A stretch of DNA of 64,000 bases, from positions 91,263,371-91,327,370 of the forward strand of contig JAVGWX010000002.1 in assembly GCA_036924085.1 (NCBI GenBank). The letters run 5' to 3'. Below, one piece after another: positions 40,430 through 51,575 of this stretch; position 1 is the first letter of the stretch, and the number at the start of each line of letters is the position of its first letter. The position numbers and the translations under genes were made by a program. Source of the stretch: Ariolimax columbianus. Lineage: Eukaryota > Mollusca > Gastropoda > Stylommatophora > Arionidae. The notes below the pieces were generated by a model. That model was not told where the DNA came from. It saw nothing but the letters and a program-made list of their open reading frames with translations, and ran no database searches.

Positions 40430-40610
40430 GAATCTGCATACAACCAGTTTCTTGGAAGGTAGTTAAACCGATGTGCGAGTCCAGGTCTGTGTACAACCAG
40501 TTTCTTGGAGGATGGTTTAACCGATGTGCGAGTCCATTTTAATAGACACAAACACTTGACCCACAGCCAGTAATGTGTCATTTATAGCTTCTCTTAAAAA
40601 CCCACCAGGG
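40430..40610 (-). mobile_element. Rep-F/L-CR chimera, junction present twice
   Basis: On the minus strand the Rep-F part (gactcgcacatcggttaaac) is followed by catcctccaagaaactggtt gtacacagacc, and then the same unit occurs again (gactcgcacatcggttta, then ccaagaaactggttgtatgc). This is the junction seen at 29895-29910, here in two tandem units of about 60 bp. Confidence 0.6.
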
Positions 40611-40624
40611 AAAAGGTACAAATA

Positions 40625-40862
40625 ACTTGGGTAGATTTTTAATTTAAATTTTGTCTGGGCAGCGGCTGTTAATCCTACTCTTTTCGATTTCCAACTGCCA
40701 CGTAATTTTTAACGTGAATGGGAGTCCGGGACCCACAGAACAGGGGAATGTTTACCAGAAGTTCCACGTGAAAAAAAATTCTGGTCTTCACTGTGATTTG
40801 AACACGCGACCTCTGGCACCAGAGGCGGACAGTTACCTCGAGACCACTGAGTTCCCACTGTT
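40625..40862 (-). mobile_element. SINE-C copy 3
   Basis: Minus-strand head gggaactcagtggtctcgag then gaggtcgcgtgttcaaatca (B box), body acttctggtaaacattcccc, cgtggcagttggaaatcg, tctaccc at the 3' end. Clear partner of 12585 and 29520. Confidence 0.78.
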
Positions 40863-40869
40863 ATCAGTT

Positions 40870-41785
40870 ATTGTGTTTTTACTCTCACATATAGCTTTGA
40901 CAAATTGTTAACATTGCGTACTACTGATGTCACTTAGTAATGCATAGTCCCGATGCGCGGTTAAATAATAACACTTTCAAATTCACATCTATTTTTAGCA
41001 TGGTAATATTTTGTTTACCTTCTTGAGTGTCTTTGAACCCTTAGGCCATCCTCTCGGTAACGGGCCAATGTGGCGCATCGCACCGTTTGAGAGCCGCTAA
41101 TAAAAGCGACACCAGCCTTGACACTCGTACACGTTAGCTCACACCCAGTGGGCACGTGCGAGTTCAGTTGATTTCCATAATTACTGCCTTCATTAATGTT
41201 GTGTCAACAGATTCACCTGGTACGTTCTGTTGTAGTATTTGTTCAAGGTGGTCTAACCGTAGTCCGGTGGGCCAAATGCGGGCAGCTTTCATATCGTACA
41301 TTGCGATTGAGCCGTGGGTCACATCAATAATATGACCCATATTTCCAAACGCTGAATGTCGCAAAACGGGATTTGTAGTCTTACTCTACTTACTATTCCA
41401 ATGGGGGTGTGGGGTCTTCTTCTTCTTTCTCTTTCCTTTTGGATTACAGTTTTCTACAGGATGGGATAGCCGACTCTATGCACAACTCTGTTTAGTCTGA
41501 CTCAGTTTAGTGGCTAAACGTCTATCACGCAGTCCAGCTGTGTCCCAGGAGCTGTAAAGATTAGTCCGCCATAATCGGACTGTAGAGTCATATCTGACTA
41601 CACGTATCTGGCGCAACCGTCATCTTCGCTTGTGACGAGCAACTGTTATTCAGGAATAGAAGCCCGGTGCCTCGGTAGCGCAGTGTACTGGCTTTCCTTT
41701 CTTTTCCACCCAACCACAGAAATTGGGTACCTGAAAATTCTGGGAAGTATAGGCGGCCATCGTGATGCTGACCACATCATCCACT
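40870..41785. other. Mostly unassigned, one tRNA-like scrap
   Basis: No gene seen. gtgcctcggtagcgcagtgt at 41668-41687 resembles a SINE head A box, without a B box downstream. The 66-residue minus frame at 41164-41364 has no known motif. Confidence 0.3.
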
Positions 41786-41789
41786 ATGT

Positions 41790-42870
41790 GCCGTTGGTTA
41801 CAGAATAATATGGGCCTAGCACCATATTTTCTATGGGCCGTTGGTTACAGAATAATATGGGCCTAGCACCATATTTTCTATGGGCCGTTGGTTACAGAAT
41901 AATATGGGCCTAGCACCATATTTTCTATGGGCCGTTGGTTGCAGAATAATATGGGCCTAGTACCATATTTTCTATGGGCCGTTGGTTACAGAATAATATG
42001 GGCCTAGCACCATATTTTCTATGGGCCGTTGGTTGCAGAATAATATGGGCCTAGCACCATATTTTCTATGGGCCGTTGGTTGCAGAATAATATGGACCTA
42101 GCACCATATTTTCTATGGGCCGTTGGTTGCAGAATAATATGGGCCTAGCACCATATTTTCTATGGGCCGTTGGTTACAGAATAATATGGGCCTAGCACCA
42201 TATTTTCTATGGGCCGTTGGTTGCAGAATAATATGGATCTAGCACCATATTTTCTATGGGCCGTTGGTTGCAGAATAATATGGGCCTAGCACCATATTTT
42301 CTATGGGCCGTTGGTTGCAGAATAATATGGGCCTAGAACCATATTTTCTATGGGCCGCTGGTTACAGAATAATAATAGCCTAGCACCATATTTTCTATGG
42401 GCCGTTGGTTGCAGAATAATATGGGCCTAAAATCAGATTTCCTATGTGCCGTTGGTTACAGAATAATATGGGCCTAGCACCATATTTCCTATGTGCCGTT
42501 GGTTACAGAATAATATGGGCCTAAAATCAGATTTCCTATGTGCCGTTAGTTACAGAATAATATGGGCCTAAAATCAGATTTCCTATGTGCCGTTGGTTAC
42601 AGAATAATATGGGCCTAAAAACAGATTTCCTATGGTGTCGTTCGTTACAACATAAAATGGGCTTAACGCCATATTTTCTATAGGCCGTTTTACATAATAA
42701 TATGGGACTAATATCATATTTCCTATGGGCCGTTGGTTACAACATAATATAGGCCTAACACCATATTTCCTATGGGCTGTAGGTTACAACATAATATAGG
42801 CCTAACACGATATTTTCTATGGGCAGTTGGTTACAACATAATATGGGCCTAACACCATATTTCATGTGGG
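41790..42870. repeat. 47-bp satellite, about 23 units
   Basis: Unit: gccgttggttacagaataat, atgggcctagcaccatattt and tctatgg, 47 bp (starts near 41790, 41837, 41884). Units up to about 42410 are almost identical (one recurring acag/gcag switch). From 42410 on they diverge: aaaatcagatttcctatgtg forms, then acataatataggcctaacac forms. The unit contains a dyad, ATATGG...CCATAT, around gcctagca. Confidence 0.97.
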
Positions 42871-42874
42871 CCGC

Positions 42875-43375
42875 ATGGCTTGACGGGAAAAGAAGAAAGA
42901 AGAAATGAAGAAGCCGGGGCAAGCCCCAGAGTTAGGTGAAATATATACTGATCAAGACAACTCACCTCCTCGGTTTTGGGCACAAACTGTTACAGCAGCC
43001 TCGCCAACGACACAGATTTTGGCACTGTGACCTTCATAGTTGTGAATCAGTGCGAATTCACAAAGGGCACCTCGGAATGTGAACAGAGCAGCCGTAACCT
43101 GCTACAATGGAAGCATCGGCAAGAGTGAAGTCCTCAAACAGGATATGCCATGAGCTGCAGCGGTCTCCTTTTCGTTTAATTGCTTAAATTCTTTACAGGA
43201 TCGGATAGAAGGCCCCCATGCCAACACTCACCCTCCCCGCCCCATTTTTCCCTCACTTTTAGTCAACTTTATCTTTACCTTGTATGTCCATCTTCTTCTC
43301 CGTCATCTTCTCCTACTGCTTCTCTTCCCCCCTTACACATCTTCTTCTGCGTCACCTTCTCCATTGCATTCCCCT
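42875..43375. other. Unassigned stretch
   Basis: No motif recognised; becomes T/C-rich toward the array that follows. Confidence 0.3.
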
Positions 43376-43379
43376 TCTT

Positions 43380-43681
43380 TTACTTCTCCTTCTTCTCTTT
43401 CCACTTCTTATCCATCGTCTTCTTCTTCTTCTTCTTCTTCTTCTTCTTCTTCTTCTCCTTCTTATCTTCTTGTTTTTCTTCTTGTTCTTCTTGTTGTTGT
43501 AAAAGTTGTTGTTGTTGATGGTGTTGTTGTTGTCCTTCTTCTTCTTCTCTTTCTCCTTCTGCTTCTTCTTCTCCTACTTTTAGCTCTCCTTCTGATTCTC
43601 CTTGTCTTCCCTTTTCCTTGTCTCCTTTTCCTTGTATTTCTATTTCTCCTTCTAATGCTCTTCCTTTTTCTTTCTTCCTCT

Positions 43682-43713
<32 letters not shown>

Positions 43714-43985
43714 ATCTTTCGTCCTCAAAATACTTTGTGTCACAATTCACAGCGCTGCTGCGATATCTGCCACTTTCGATCCAACACATCCGGTTTCAGC
43801 TGGCGTTTCTTATGTAACTTGTTAGCCTTGTCAGCGATCCACGTTTTCTAAGCCAGACTTCACTAGAACAAGATATTTCCAAGGCTCCGCTCGGAAGCGG
43901 AATAGCTTCTTGGTCAAATCTAGGTCGTTAACCAAGTCGCTCGCTGCTCTCAGCTCATTCACTGTGCTGGATATACTGTCCCAAA
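43380..43985 (-). mobile_element. SINE-T1 copy with expanded GAA (TTC) tail
   Basis: The SINE body is 43720-43985 on the minus strand: tttgaccaagaagctattcc, gccagctgaaaccggatgtg, tggcagatatcgcagcagcg, then aggacgaaagatgaagaag. It runs directly into 340 bp of TTC-rich DNA (43380-43720 on the plus strand), which includes GTT runs at 43490-43540. The Ser/Leu, Glu/Lys and Arg-rich frames here are repeat translations. Confidence 0.78.
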
Positions 43986-44029
43986 TCATATAATTCGATC
44001 AGACAGATCAGTCAGTACCAATGCCAGAT

Positions 44030-44305
44030 AGCCAACTTCTGCCCTTTTATTCTTCAAATCAATCTAGTCGGCCATTATAAGGTGTCGTCCCGTGTCGTCC
44101 TCGGCTTGTCTTTCAGATACGTTTCATTGAGTCATTACCTGCTGAAGTCTGATGTGCCGGATCGAAAGGTGCAAATATCACAGTCAAGCTGTAAACTACG
44201 CCACAACGCATTCCGTTCTCAGTACTACATCCTGCTGCTTGCAAAGCCCTTTTCTGGGTTTGGTAGCGGGAGGTTGAGAACGAACGAAGAAGAAGAAGAA
44301 GATTT
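44030..44305 (+). mobile_element. SINE-T2 copy with short GAA tail
   Basis: Blocks: cctgctgaagtctgatgtgc, ggtgcaaatatcacagtcaa, gctgtaaactacgccacaac, gcttgcaaagcccttttctg, tagcgggaggttgagaacga, acgaagaagaagaagaagat. The tail ends at about 44303, where a LINE relic in the other orientation begins. Confidence 0.8.
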
Positions 44306-44309
44306 AGTC

Positions 44310-44690
44310 ATTTCTCTTCTTCAGTTCAGTTCAGTTCATCCCGTAACCCATCAGGTCGTTGGGGCACACATGAAGACACTCCCAAAATCCCACGCCATCC
44401 CTCTCTGTCTGTCGCCGCCTGACGTATCTCACCGGGACGAAGGCCTGACCACTCAGTGATGCTGTCCACCCATCTTTTCCTTGGACGTCCTCGCCCTCTC
44501 TGTCCCGGTAGGAACAAAAGAGTATCGAGTTGGTAATTCCGTTAGACCTCGCGACGTGCCCGCACCAGGTCATCTTTCGTCTTTTGATAGCTGTGAACAG
44601 ATCTTCAATAGGACCAATAGCGTCTTCAACTCTCTTACGTATTTCTACGTGACACGATCTTTATATATAACATTTAGGAGTGTTCTATAG
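44310..44690 (-). mobile_element. LINE C-terminal relic
   Basis: Minus frames: KMTWCGHVARSNGITNSIL, then in another frame QRGRGRPRKRWVDSITEWSG, AATDREGWRGIL, VPQRPDGLRDELN. The order (TWFGHV.R..., GRPRKRW.D.I..W, A.DR..WR.., PQR...RDR) is the very end of RTE-like LINE proteins. Two frames, so one indel in between. Confidence 0.78.
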
Positions 44691-44699
44691 CACTTCATT

Positions 44700-45415
44700 T
44701 CCATTGCATGTATTCTGCCCTTTCTCTTCTACTCCTGTGGAAATGTGGAAAGATATTTATAATACGTGCAATTGCGTGTGCAGAAAAGAAGCTCATTAGG
44801 CATGGTGTGTCTTTGCTTAAACGAAGAGTCCTCCATTGGGTGGGAATTGGACTTTACAATTTGTGCCCGGATAACGGCTAAAATATCGCCTTTTTTATTT
44901 GGAACTGCCAAGATTCTTCTACGTGCAGAACGTTTACACTAGATCTCAGAGTTTTTCTTCTATCTCTGATATGACTATACGCTAATGTCACCTCTTTTAA
45001 GACCTGGGTAGGCTTGAAACTTGCAGAATTTGAGCCTACCACCGTTTCTGCTCTCGTTTTTCTCGAGTACGACCCCCTCACCTCTCAGTTATAGCGAACC
45101 CCTCGAGAGGCCCCCTCAGCAATAGCAACACTGCCCCCCCCCCTTTTCTCCTCTTTTACGTACTCACATTTGACTATTAGTAGCAAGTGTGCGAATGGGC
45201 CTTTTCTTGCAACCTACCAGGCCTCCGCATGGTGTAATACTATGGTGTCAGCCTCCAATCTGTTCCTTTGAACTTACTTCCCCTGTCCCCGTCAATATTC
45301 AGCCACAAGGATTGTCCTGTCGCCTTCACGCTCAGCAGGTCGTCCATACTGTGAGTCTTCGGGCGTCCTGGTCGTCTGTTGCTCCACATTCGCATGTTTC
45401 ATTATCCCTGTATAT
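44700..45415. other. Unassigned stretch
   Basis: Minus frames at 44729-44911 and 44878-45081 have no family motif I can name. A short C-run lies at 45134-45143. Confidence 0.3.
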
Positions 45416-45416
45416 C

Positions 45417-45660
45417 TCATCTTTTTAGGTTTTTCCTGCATCGTGATACGCCAGTTCGAATTCTATTTAGTGGCTTCCATGTTGCGTAAAGCAGGAGATG
45501 TCCAGGCGCAGGTTCATCCCGTAACTCGATCCACAGGACCTGAATAAGCTTTTTCCATCTATCGATGCGGCGATCTCCAGGACTAGTCTGTAGGGGCTGG
45601 ATGACTGTAAGAAACTTCGTCTGGATTTGAATCTTGTGCACTGCAACTGGTGCCTAAACA
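45417..45660 (-). mobile_element. L-J LINE C-terminal fragment
   Basis: Minus frame: DRRIDRWKKLIQVLWIELRD then EPAPGHLLLYATWKPLNRIR and TGVSRCRKNLKR. The pattern PAPG.DLPR..W..LNR.RTG..R......W, before a Cys-rich end, is the RNase H-less C-terminus of a LINE group. The plus-strand relic at 45895-46620 ends with the same pattern, so two copies lie head to head here. Confidence 0.65.
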
Positions 45661-45814
45661 TAGCTTGCCTTGAATCGTTTACCTGTTCCTCTCTTTCAAT
45701 CTCTGACGCTACAATTCTTCGTGTCTCAGGGGTAGCTACTCCTATTATGGGATACGTTCTCTGAATTGGTGTAGGTCTTAGACACTTAGTGACTATTCCA
45801 TGCTGATGTTTTAC

Positions 45815-45890
45815 CTATTCTTCTTCTCCTTCGTTCGCTCTCAATCTCCTGGTACCAAGCTCCGAAAGGGCGTTGCAAGTATCAAGAGAT
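45815..45890 (-). mobile_element. SINE-T2 3' fragment
   Basis: Plus strand shows ttcttcttctccttcgttcg, ctctcaatctcctggtacca and gggcgttgcaagtatc, the inverse of the SINE-T2 3' end. Only the last 75 bases remain. Confidence 0.6.
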
Positions 45891-45894
45891 AGGA

Positions 45895-46620
45895 CACTGT
45901 TAGGTCGTAGTACACACGTGATTTTCATCTTTACACCTATTGGTCAATCAGCAGTATGTATTAATTGGTACGGGCAGGTACTTGGACATAGCGATACACC
46001 GAAGTGTTTAGGCATTGTAATGAACTGGGCATTATCATACAAGGCACACTGCAGCGCGGTAAAACAAAAAGTCAGCGCAAGAAATAATATAATTCGCCAG
46101 CTTACAAACACTACATGGGGAGCATGCCCAACCGTGCTCCGCACATCCGCCATTGCACTATGTCCCACGGCGGCAGAGTATGCGGCACCAGTATAGAAGG
46201 TATCTACACGCACGAAACAGGGCGATGTGGCGGTATATGAGACGTACCGAATTGTAATAAGGATACCTTAAACCGACAGAAACGGAACAATTCTATGCAT
46301 TCGCTGGTATCGCACCTCCGAAGACATGTCGTATCTGAAGTTTAGAGACTAAAGCAGTTCTGTGTCTAAAGACTTCCTCTTTTTGGACATGCACCAGAAA
46401 GAATACGACTGAAACCGGAACGTTTTCTGCGGACTGTACAGCCCTCAGAACAGAGGCCCCCAGAGAAACCGCATAGAAAAGTGGTGCTAAATGAATGGTG
46501 CAGGTTGGATGGAGATCAAAGAAGAACTTGCACCAGAACATGATTTGCCACACACTACGTGCTGATCTATGAACAGGTTAACAACAGGTGTGTCCAGGTG
46601 TGGGTCTAACATGAAAAAAG
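45895..46620 (+). mobile_element. L-J LINE RT C-terminal relic
   Basis: Frame 45873-46196: VLGHSDTPKCLGIVMNWALS, YKAHCSAVKQKVSARNNIIR, TNTTWGACPTVLRTSAIALC and PTAAEYAAPV. This is the thumb region (YLG...D..L....H......K...R....K....WGA....LR....AL..S..EY..PVW) of jockey-like LINEs. Later, with stops, EELAPEHDLPHTTC and MNRLTTGVSRC match 45417-45660. Decayed; RT core not present. Confidence 0.75.
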
Positions 46621-46629
46621 TGGGGATTT

Positions 46630-47085
46630 GCAGACAATGAATATTGCCAATATGGGGCTGTCCAGGACCCGGAACACCTGATTATGTCATAGGACGCAGA
46701 TATCCTGTACAATTGAAGACATAATGAGGGCAAAGAAAATAGCACTGACGGCGGCTGGTTTTTTTGGATGAAGACTTTCTGAGACTGTCGGACATGGCAA
46801 GTAAGTAAGTAAGCTGTATAGAGCCTGTATTCTGTCCTTGGATGCGCTGGCAATCGCTACTGTCATTGCGCAAGGTCTTGCTACAGGGCGTTTCCCATCG
46901 TTATCTCTGTTAGGTATGCCATTATTGATTGCCCAAAAGTCGCCAGGAGATGACGCTCAGGTGATCAAATATTATTAGGCAAGTTAAGTCATTAGACCAT
47001 ACCTAAGCAACTTCAGGCGAAATTCGGCTGATCAAAAGTTCGCATCTAGAAAGAAAAGAACTCCCGCGATTTAACTTGAAAGGTG
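46630..47085. other. Unassigned stretch
   Basis: Probably further decayed LINE 3' DNA next to 46620, but no motif is clear enough to claim. Confidence 0.3.
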
Positions 47086-47089
47086 GAAG

Positions 47090-47345
47090 ATGCTGCACTG
47101 AATGACCTGACAGCAGCCAGCCACTTACAGCTGGATACTTGCATCAGGGTCAGTGAGCCATAACTGACCAAGACTATATTCTGCCTCCAAGTTGTGGTCC
47201 CAGAAACAGATTGCAACGCAGCCTCGTTAAGAGATTTCGGATATAAAAGGGATATCGCAGCCTTGCTGTAAACTACGACACAACTTAAAAGGCATTCTTT
47301 TCATGACGAATGCAGAATAATAATAATAATGAGAAGAAGAAGAAA
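47090..47345 (+). mobile_element. SINE-T1 copy with short GAA tail
   Basis: Blocks: gacagcagccagccacttac, agctggatacttgcatcagg, gccataactgaccaagact, tctgcctccaagttgtggtc, gggatatcgcagccttgctg, cattcttttcatgacgaatg, then aataataataatgagaagaa and gaagaaaa. One of the most complete T1 copies. Confidence 0.8.
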
Positions 47346-47364
47346 AAATAGATTTAACTAAAGA

Positions 47365-47450
47365 ACTGCAAGTGATCATCTTCAGACTGAGAACTGGGCA
47401 TAATAAACTCAACGATCACCGTTACAACAAAATGCGGATCAGGACAGATG
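47365..47450 (+). mobile_element. L-RH LINE scrap
   Basis: Reads QVIIFRLRTGHNKLNDHRYN, the FRLRTGH box of the region after RNase H. Only about 85 bp long, between SINE-T1 and an inverted LINE relic. Confidence 0.6.
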
Positions 47451-47765
47451 AAGGTGTCCATGTGGGTAGCACGCTACGGCCCTGGTATGTTCTTCGTTCA
47501 TGGGAAGCTTTACTGCTTCTGTTATTTCTGCTATCCAGCTTTTGCGTGGTCGACCCTTGGCTCTATATCCATTGTATCTGCATAGCATTGCTCTCTGAGG
47601 GATACTATCTGGTGTTTGTCGTGTCACTGCAGCGAGCCATTTGGTATGTTGTCTCTTGATGAGCTCTAGGATTTGTGTTGTACCTACATGTTTCTTAATA
47701 CCTTCGTTTCTGATTCTACCCATTCTTGTTACTCCAAGAATTCTGCGCAGGCATTTCATCTCTGT
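47439..47765 (-). mobile_element. LINE C-terminal relic
   Basis: Intact 106-residue minus frame: MKCLRRILGVTRMGRIRNEG, IKKHVGTTQILELIKRQHTK, WLAAVTRQTPDSIPQRAMLC, RYNGYRAKGRPRKSWIAEIT. Same family as 11490-11690. It is the RT-protein tail only, so no enzyme can result. Confidence 0.8.
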
Positions 47766-48329
47766 TATTTAAAGAAAAAAAATAATTATTTGTCAATGTT
47801 CAATTTTGGCGCTGATAGCACAATATAATTAGGAACATCGTATTGTATAGCGTTCTTGTTGTATTAATTGTCACGTGTTTACATTGTAATATTGGGGACA
47901 TTTGCTCAACGATTTGTCTGGCTATATTACATCTGTGTTGGATTTCAGTTTTGTGACAGTGTAAGGCAGTTGCGTAGTACTTATCCTATCAAAGATATCC
48001 TGGTAACTCAAACCAAAATAATATATGTTGCAGAGTCTAGGTCTAGCTGAGTAGTTTACTTATCTAAAGAGTTACAACATGTATCCATACCAAGACACGA
48101 CTACACACAGGAAAACGAGGTAAATACTATCATGATTGAAAGTATAACATTATCGTTTAATATGCATATCAACTAAAAGAAACAAAGTACATCTAAACTA
48201 AATAATCATAATATATATATAAATATTGAACTACATAAGAGGTTTTTAAGCACTAACTTTTTATGTCTCCCCCAAACTACATAACCCAGTCTCTTACCGC
48301 TGCATTCCCCTTATCTGCACACTCAACGC

Positions 48330-48700
48330 ACAATCACAAACTCGTGCTCACAATCGGATTACGTACTCAGCCGTTATGTGCATTCACATATAATCAAATC
48401 ACTTTCAATCAGGTGATCTATGCATCCACGTAAATCGGTTCATGTATGCTCAGATGATCTGTGCATACCCATACAATCAGAACACACATCGTTCCCAAAG
48501 TGTCTTGTATAAACCACATCCATTCAGATCTCGTCCTTAGGTGATCTGTACATTCACATACATTCAGATCACTTACAATCAAGCAACCTGTTTATTCACA
48601 ATTACTTAGATCGCTTCACATATTGATACGAATCTGTACATTCATATGTAATTAGATCACGCATCGTTCACTATGTGTCCTGCACGTACGCCACACATTC
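48330..48700. repeat. Degenerate tandem array
   Basis: Loose repetition of phrases such as cattcacatacattcagatc, acttacaatcaag, gtgatctgtacattcacata. Unit borders are unclear and the copies are old. Confidence 0.55.
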
Positions 48701-50534
48701 AGATTTATTACTGCTTACAGGGTGACAAACATAAACACCTATAGAGCGACTGGCCAGAGCTCGAGGTGTATACTAGTCCAGTCACTCTGCAAACTCACAC
48801 ACTCCTGACAGCCTCTCAGTTACTCTCCTTTCCAGTCTTCTTTAGTTCATCTTTGTAGAGCTGTTATAATCTCAAGCAACAACATGGCTGTCCAATTACT
48901 TCTGTTGACTGTCTGACTTAGCCATTACTCTAATTTTGAACTACCCCCAAATAATTGTTATTGGATGACTATCTCCGAATCCCAATCACTCTATATATCG
49001 GTCGTGGCGGCATATGACTGTCACCAATTCCCCCCCCCCCCCCCCAACTACGCTAATTCGGAACATCAGAGTGGTCAGCTACGAACCCCCACATCAGCTT
49101 TAAACACCCCTTCCCCCGACCCCTCTATTGTACCAGACAAAAGTCTTCTACCAAAATCCCTCGTTTCCTTTGTCAATCTAGTGTCGAGACGATGATTGAT
49201 CTAGGCACGCATTCAGGCAACCTTTGTTCCCAGATTCGCCAGCGCAATCTCTCCTGCCTAAAAAGGCCCATACTGGAACTGTCACGTGTCATTTTTCACC
49301 TGTTTCACTTGTTAGTTTTGTATACATATTTTTGTTTTTATTTCTTTTCTTGCGCTCGTCATAACTTGGTTTTTTGGTATGTTGATTTTCGTACTGTAAT
49401 CCGTAAAGGCCTCATTATTATTGTTGAAATTTTCCTACAGTTGTTTTTCTGCCGTCGAACGCATCATATAAAGCTGCATGCTCACACAGGAAGGAAGATA
49501 ACAAAGCGGCCTCGTAGGACCAAGGTATATACGCATAGGCAACGGAACCTGTTGGTTCGAGCGACTAGTGCCATGTCCAATTTGGGCTTTCACGCTGAGT
49601 TCGTGAAACGAAGTCGCTCTCTGCTACTAACTGGGGGCCGGATACTCAGTGATCTAGGACAGGGTGGTTAACCGATGTGTAAGTCCATCGTTGGCCCGTG
49701 GGAACATTTTCTAGCCACATCAAAATTAGCGCTGTCAGAATACAGGGTGAAGGACGCTATTCTGGTCAAGTTCAGACGTGTGCACTGGAGCGTACAAATA
49801 CGACACAGGGTAACCGAATTAAGCCGATGGCTTTACCAGAATAATCGTACAATTGTTTTAAAAATCGTACGAACTAATTAATCAAAATGGAAATTCACAT
49901 AACATTTCCATGGACACATATGTAAGTCATTGGCTAGTGCGAGTGTCAGTCTAATCTGTGGCCTAGTTGCATCTGTCATAGACTCAAACAGGAGACATAT
50001 TCAAGACAAATAATGTACATATATGAGACAGCGTTAAAAAAATCAGTAGCTTTTATAAAAAGGAACCGGGTCCTTAATTTGAAGAAGAACTACGAACAAG
50101 TCAAATCAAGTGAACTAAGTCACTAACATCGTTCCCCGAATGCACAGTGCAAAATGATACAATCTCTCATCTGTTTTTTTACATTTACATTTTCACAACA
50201 AACTCCCAGCACATCCGCTCTTTAACAACACATTGTATTGCATGTATGTAACAAATGCAGTTAAAAATCAGCTTAAAAGCTAATTTATTCTCCCCATCAC
50301 ACAAATAGAGACTATCATTGAGCTCAAACCCGCCATCAAAAGACTGAATTTCCGGGTTTGTTATTTTAATTTTGTCCAACTTTTTTATTTCCAAACACAA
50401 CTAACACTTGTTGTTAATTCCACGGCACAGTATCATTGCCATTGTTTGAAATCTTCACGCACATTTTTTGTAATAATATTTATCAGTCAAATTTTAATTG
50501 CCTTTGAGGACAGAATCGTCAGCAGTGCGAGACA

Positions 50535-50786
50535 TTGACAATGGCTATGTTAGCCTACCAGTATAGAGGCGTATTGATACAGTCGTGTTGTTTACAAAGC
50601 TGGCGATGTCATTTCGGCAAAAGCGCGGGTGTAGTGTGGTTTCGTCAGCTGGTACATCATCCGACACAACGTAATAGATTGGAAAGAAGCAAAAACATCG
50701 TCCACGAAATAGCTAATTTAAGCAAAACGATTTCTAATTTCACAGTTATTGAAATAAAAAATAAAATAAAATTACTATCGGGATAA
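50535..50786 (+). CDS. Unclassified 83-residue open frame
   Basis: Non-repetitive plus frame starting MTMAMLAYQYRGVLIQSCCL, ending HEIANLSKTISNFTVIEIKN then KIKLLSG. The end is helical-looking and Lys-rich, but I cannot name a domain. No neighbour suggests a function. It could be chance. Confidence 0.12.
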   Translation: MTMAMLAYQYRGVLIQSCCLQSWRCHFGKSAGVVWFRQLVHHPTQRNRLERSKNIVHEIANLSKTISNFTVIEIKNKIKLLSG

Positions 50787-50840
50787 TGCTTATTGTTGAT
50801 TCTAAAAGTGGTGACTTCTGAACTTATATAGTTTTCTGTA

Positions 50841-50843
50841 TGT

Positions 50844-50874
<31 letters not shown>

Positions 50875-51010
50875 CGGGGGGGGGGGGGTGGATGTGTGGG
50901 AAAGCGAGAGGGTGAGTGAGATGGACAAAGAGAGGAAAGAGAGATAACGCGAGAGGGAAAGAGAGAGAAAGAGAGTGAAAGAGAGAGGGAAAGATAGAGA
51001 AAGATAACAA
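50841..51010. repeat. Long poly-G run plus GA-rich tract
   Basis: 50841-50888 is nearly all G (one C), the longest G-run of the window, followed by GAGAGAAAG-rich DNA to about 51010. The Pro/Ser/Leu-rich minus frames are translations of this. Confidence 0.92.
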
Positions 51011-51024
51011 TCACTCACTTGTTT

Positions 51025-51200
51025 CATTTTACTCTGCCCAGCAATAACACTCTTGTTTCATGTTACTCTGTCCCACAATCACACTCTTGTTTCATTTGAC
51101 TCTGTCCCACAATCACACTCTTGTTTCATGTTACTCTGTCCCACAATCACACTCTTGTTTCATGTTACTCTGTCCCACAATCACACTCTTGTTTCCAAGC
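51025..51200. repeat. 34-bp minisatellite
   Basis: Five units of cactcttgtttcatgttact plus ctgtcccacaatca, starting near 51048, 51082 and 51116; the first has small differences. Confidence 0.95.
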
Positions 51201-51356
51201 TCTAGTTTATAAGTCTTAATATCGCCCGATTGACTACGGTCTGGGGTGGAATAGGCGCGTCTACGCCAGTTGAAACTAGTGCGGCAAGCACGTAAAATAA
51301 AAAAATAAAAAAATAAATCTCTTTCCTAACACCAGCAAGTTCTGAATATTCACAAG

Positions 51357-51575
51357 GATGGTGCTCACCAGTTTCACAAGGATGGTGCTCACCAGTTTCA
51401 CAAGGATGGTGCTCACCAGTTTCACAAGGATGGTGCTCACCAGTTTCACAAGGATGGTGCTCACCAGTTTCACAAGGATGGTGCTCACCAGTTTCACAAG
51501 GATGGTGCTCACCAGTTTCACAAGGATGGTGCTCACCAGTTTCACAAGGATGGTGCTCACCAGTTTCACAGAGAT
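51357..51575. repeat. 24-bp minisatellite, open on both strands
   Basis: Nine almost identical units of tttcacaaggatggtgctca plus ccag. Eight codons per unit, giving MVLTSFTR on plus and TILVKLVS on minus. The identity between units says expansion is recent. Confidence 0.97.

Larger units (their letters stand above)
47770..50835. other. Long stretch without recognised elements
   Basis: About 3 kb, AT-rich. A degenerate array sits at 48330-48700 and a C-run at 49031-49044. The 159-codon plus frame at 49192-49671 is the longest non-repetitive frame in the region; it has two hydrophobic stretches and a basic HTGRKITKRPRRTK part, but no domain I know. Its end overlaps a Rep-F scrap (ggttaaccgatgtgtaagtc, 49666-49685). 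Confidence 0.35.

Noticed and set aside
41790..42870. CRISPR-like array with regular repeats
   Set aside because: The 47-bp units are contiguous with no unique spacers, and the genome is eukaryotic. It is a satellite. The same holds for the 37-bp and 49-bp arrays.
49192..49671. A 159-codon plus-strand frame as a host gene
   Set aside because: No domain, no repeat or element relation apart from a Rep-F scrap at its end, no splice or promoter evidence. Its length alone is not enough in AT-rich DNA of this size.
50657..51027. Proline-rich frame of 117 residues on the minus strand
   Set aside because: It is the poly-G run and GA-rich tract read on the other strand.
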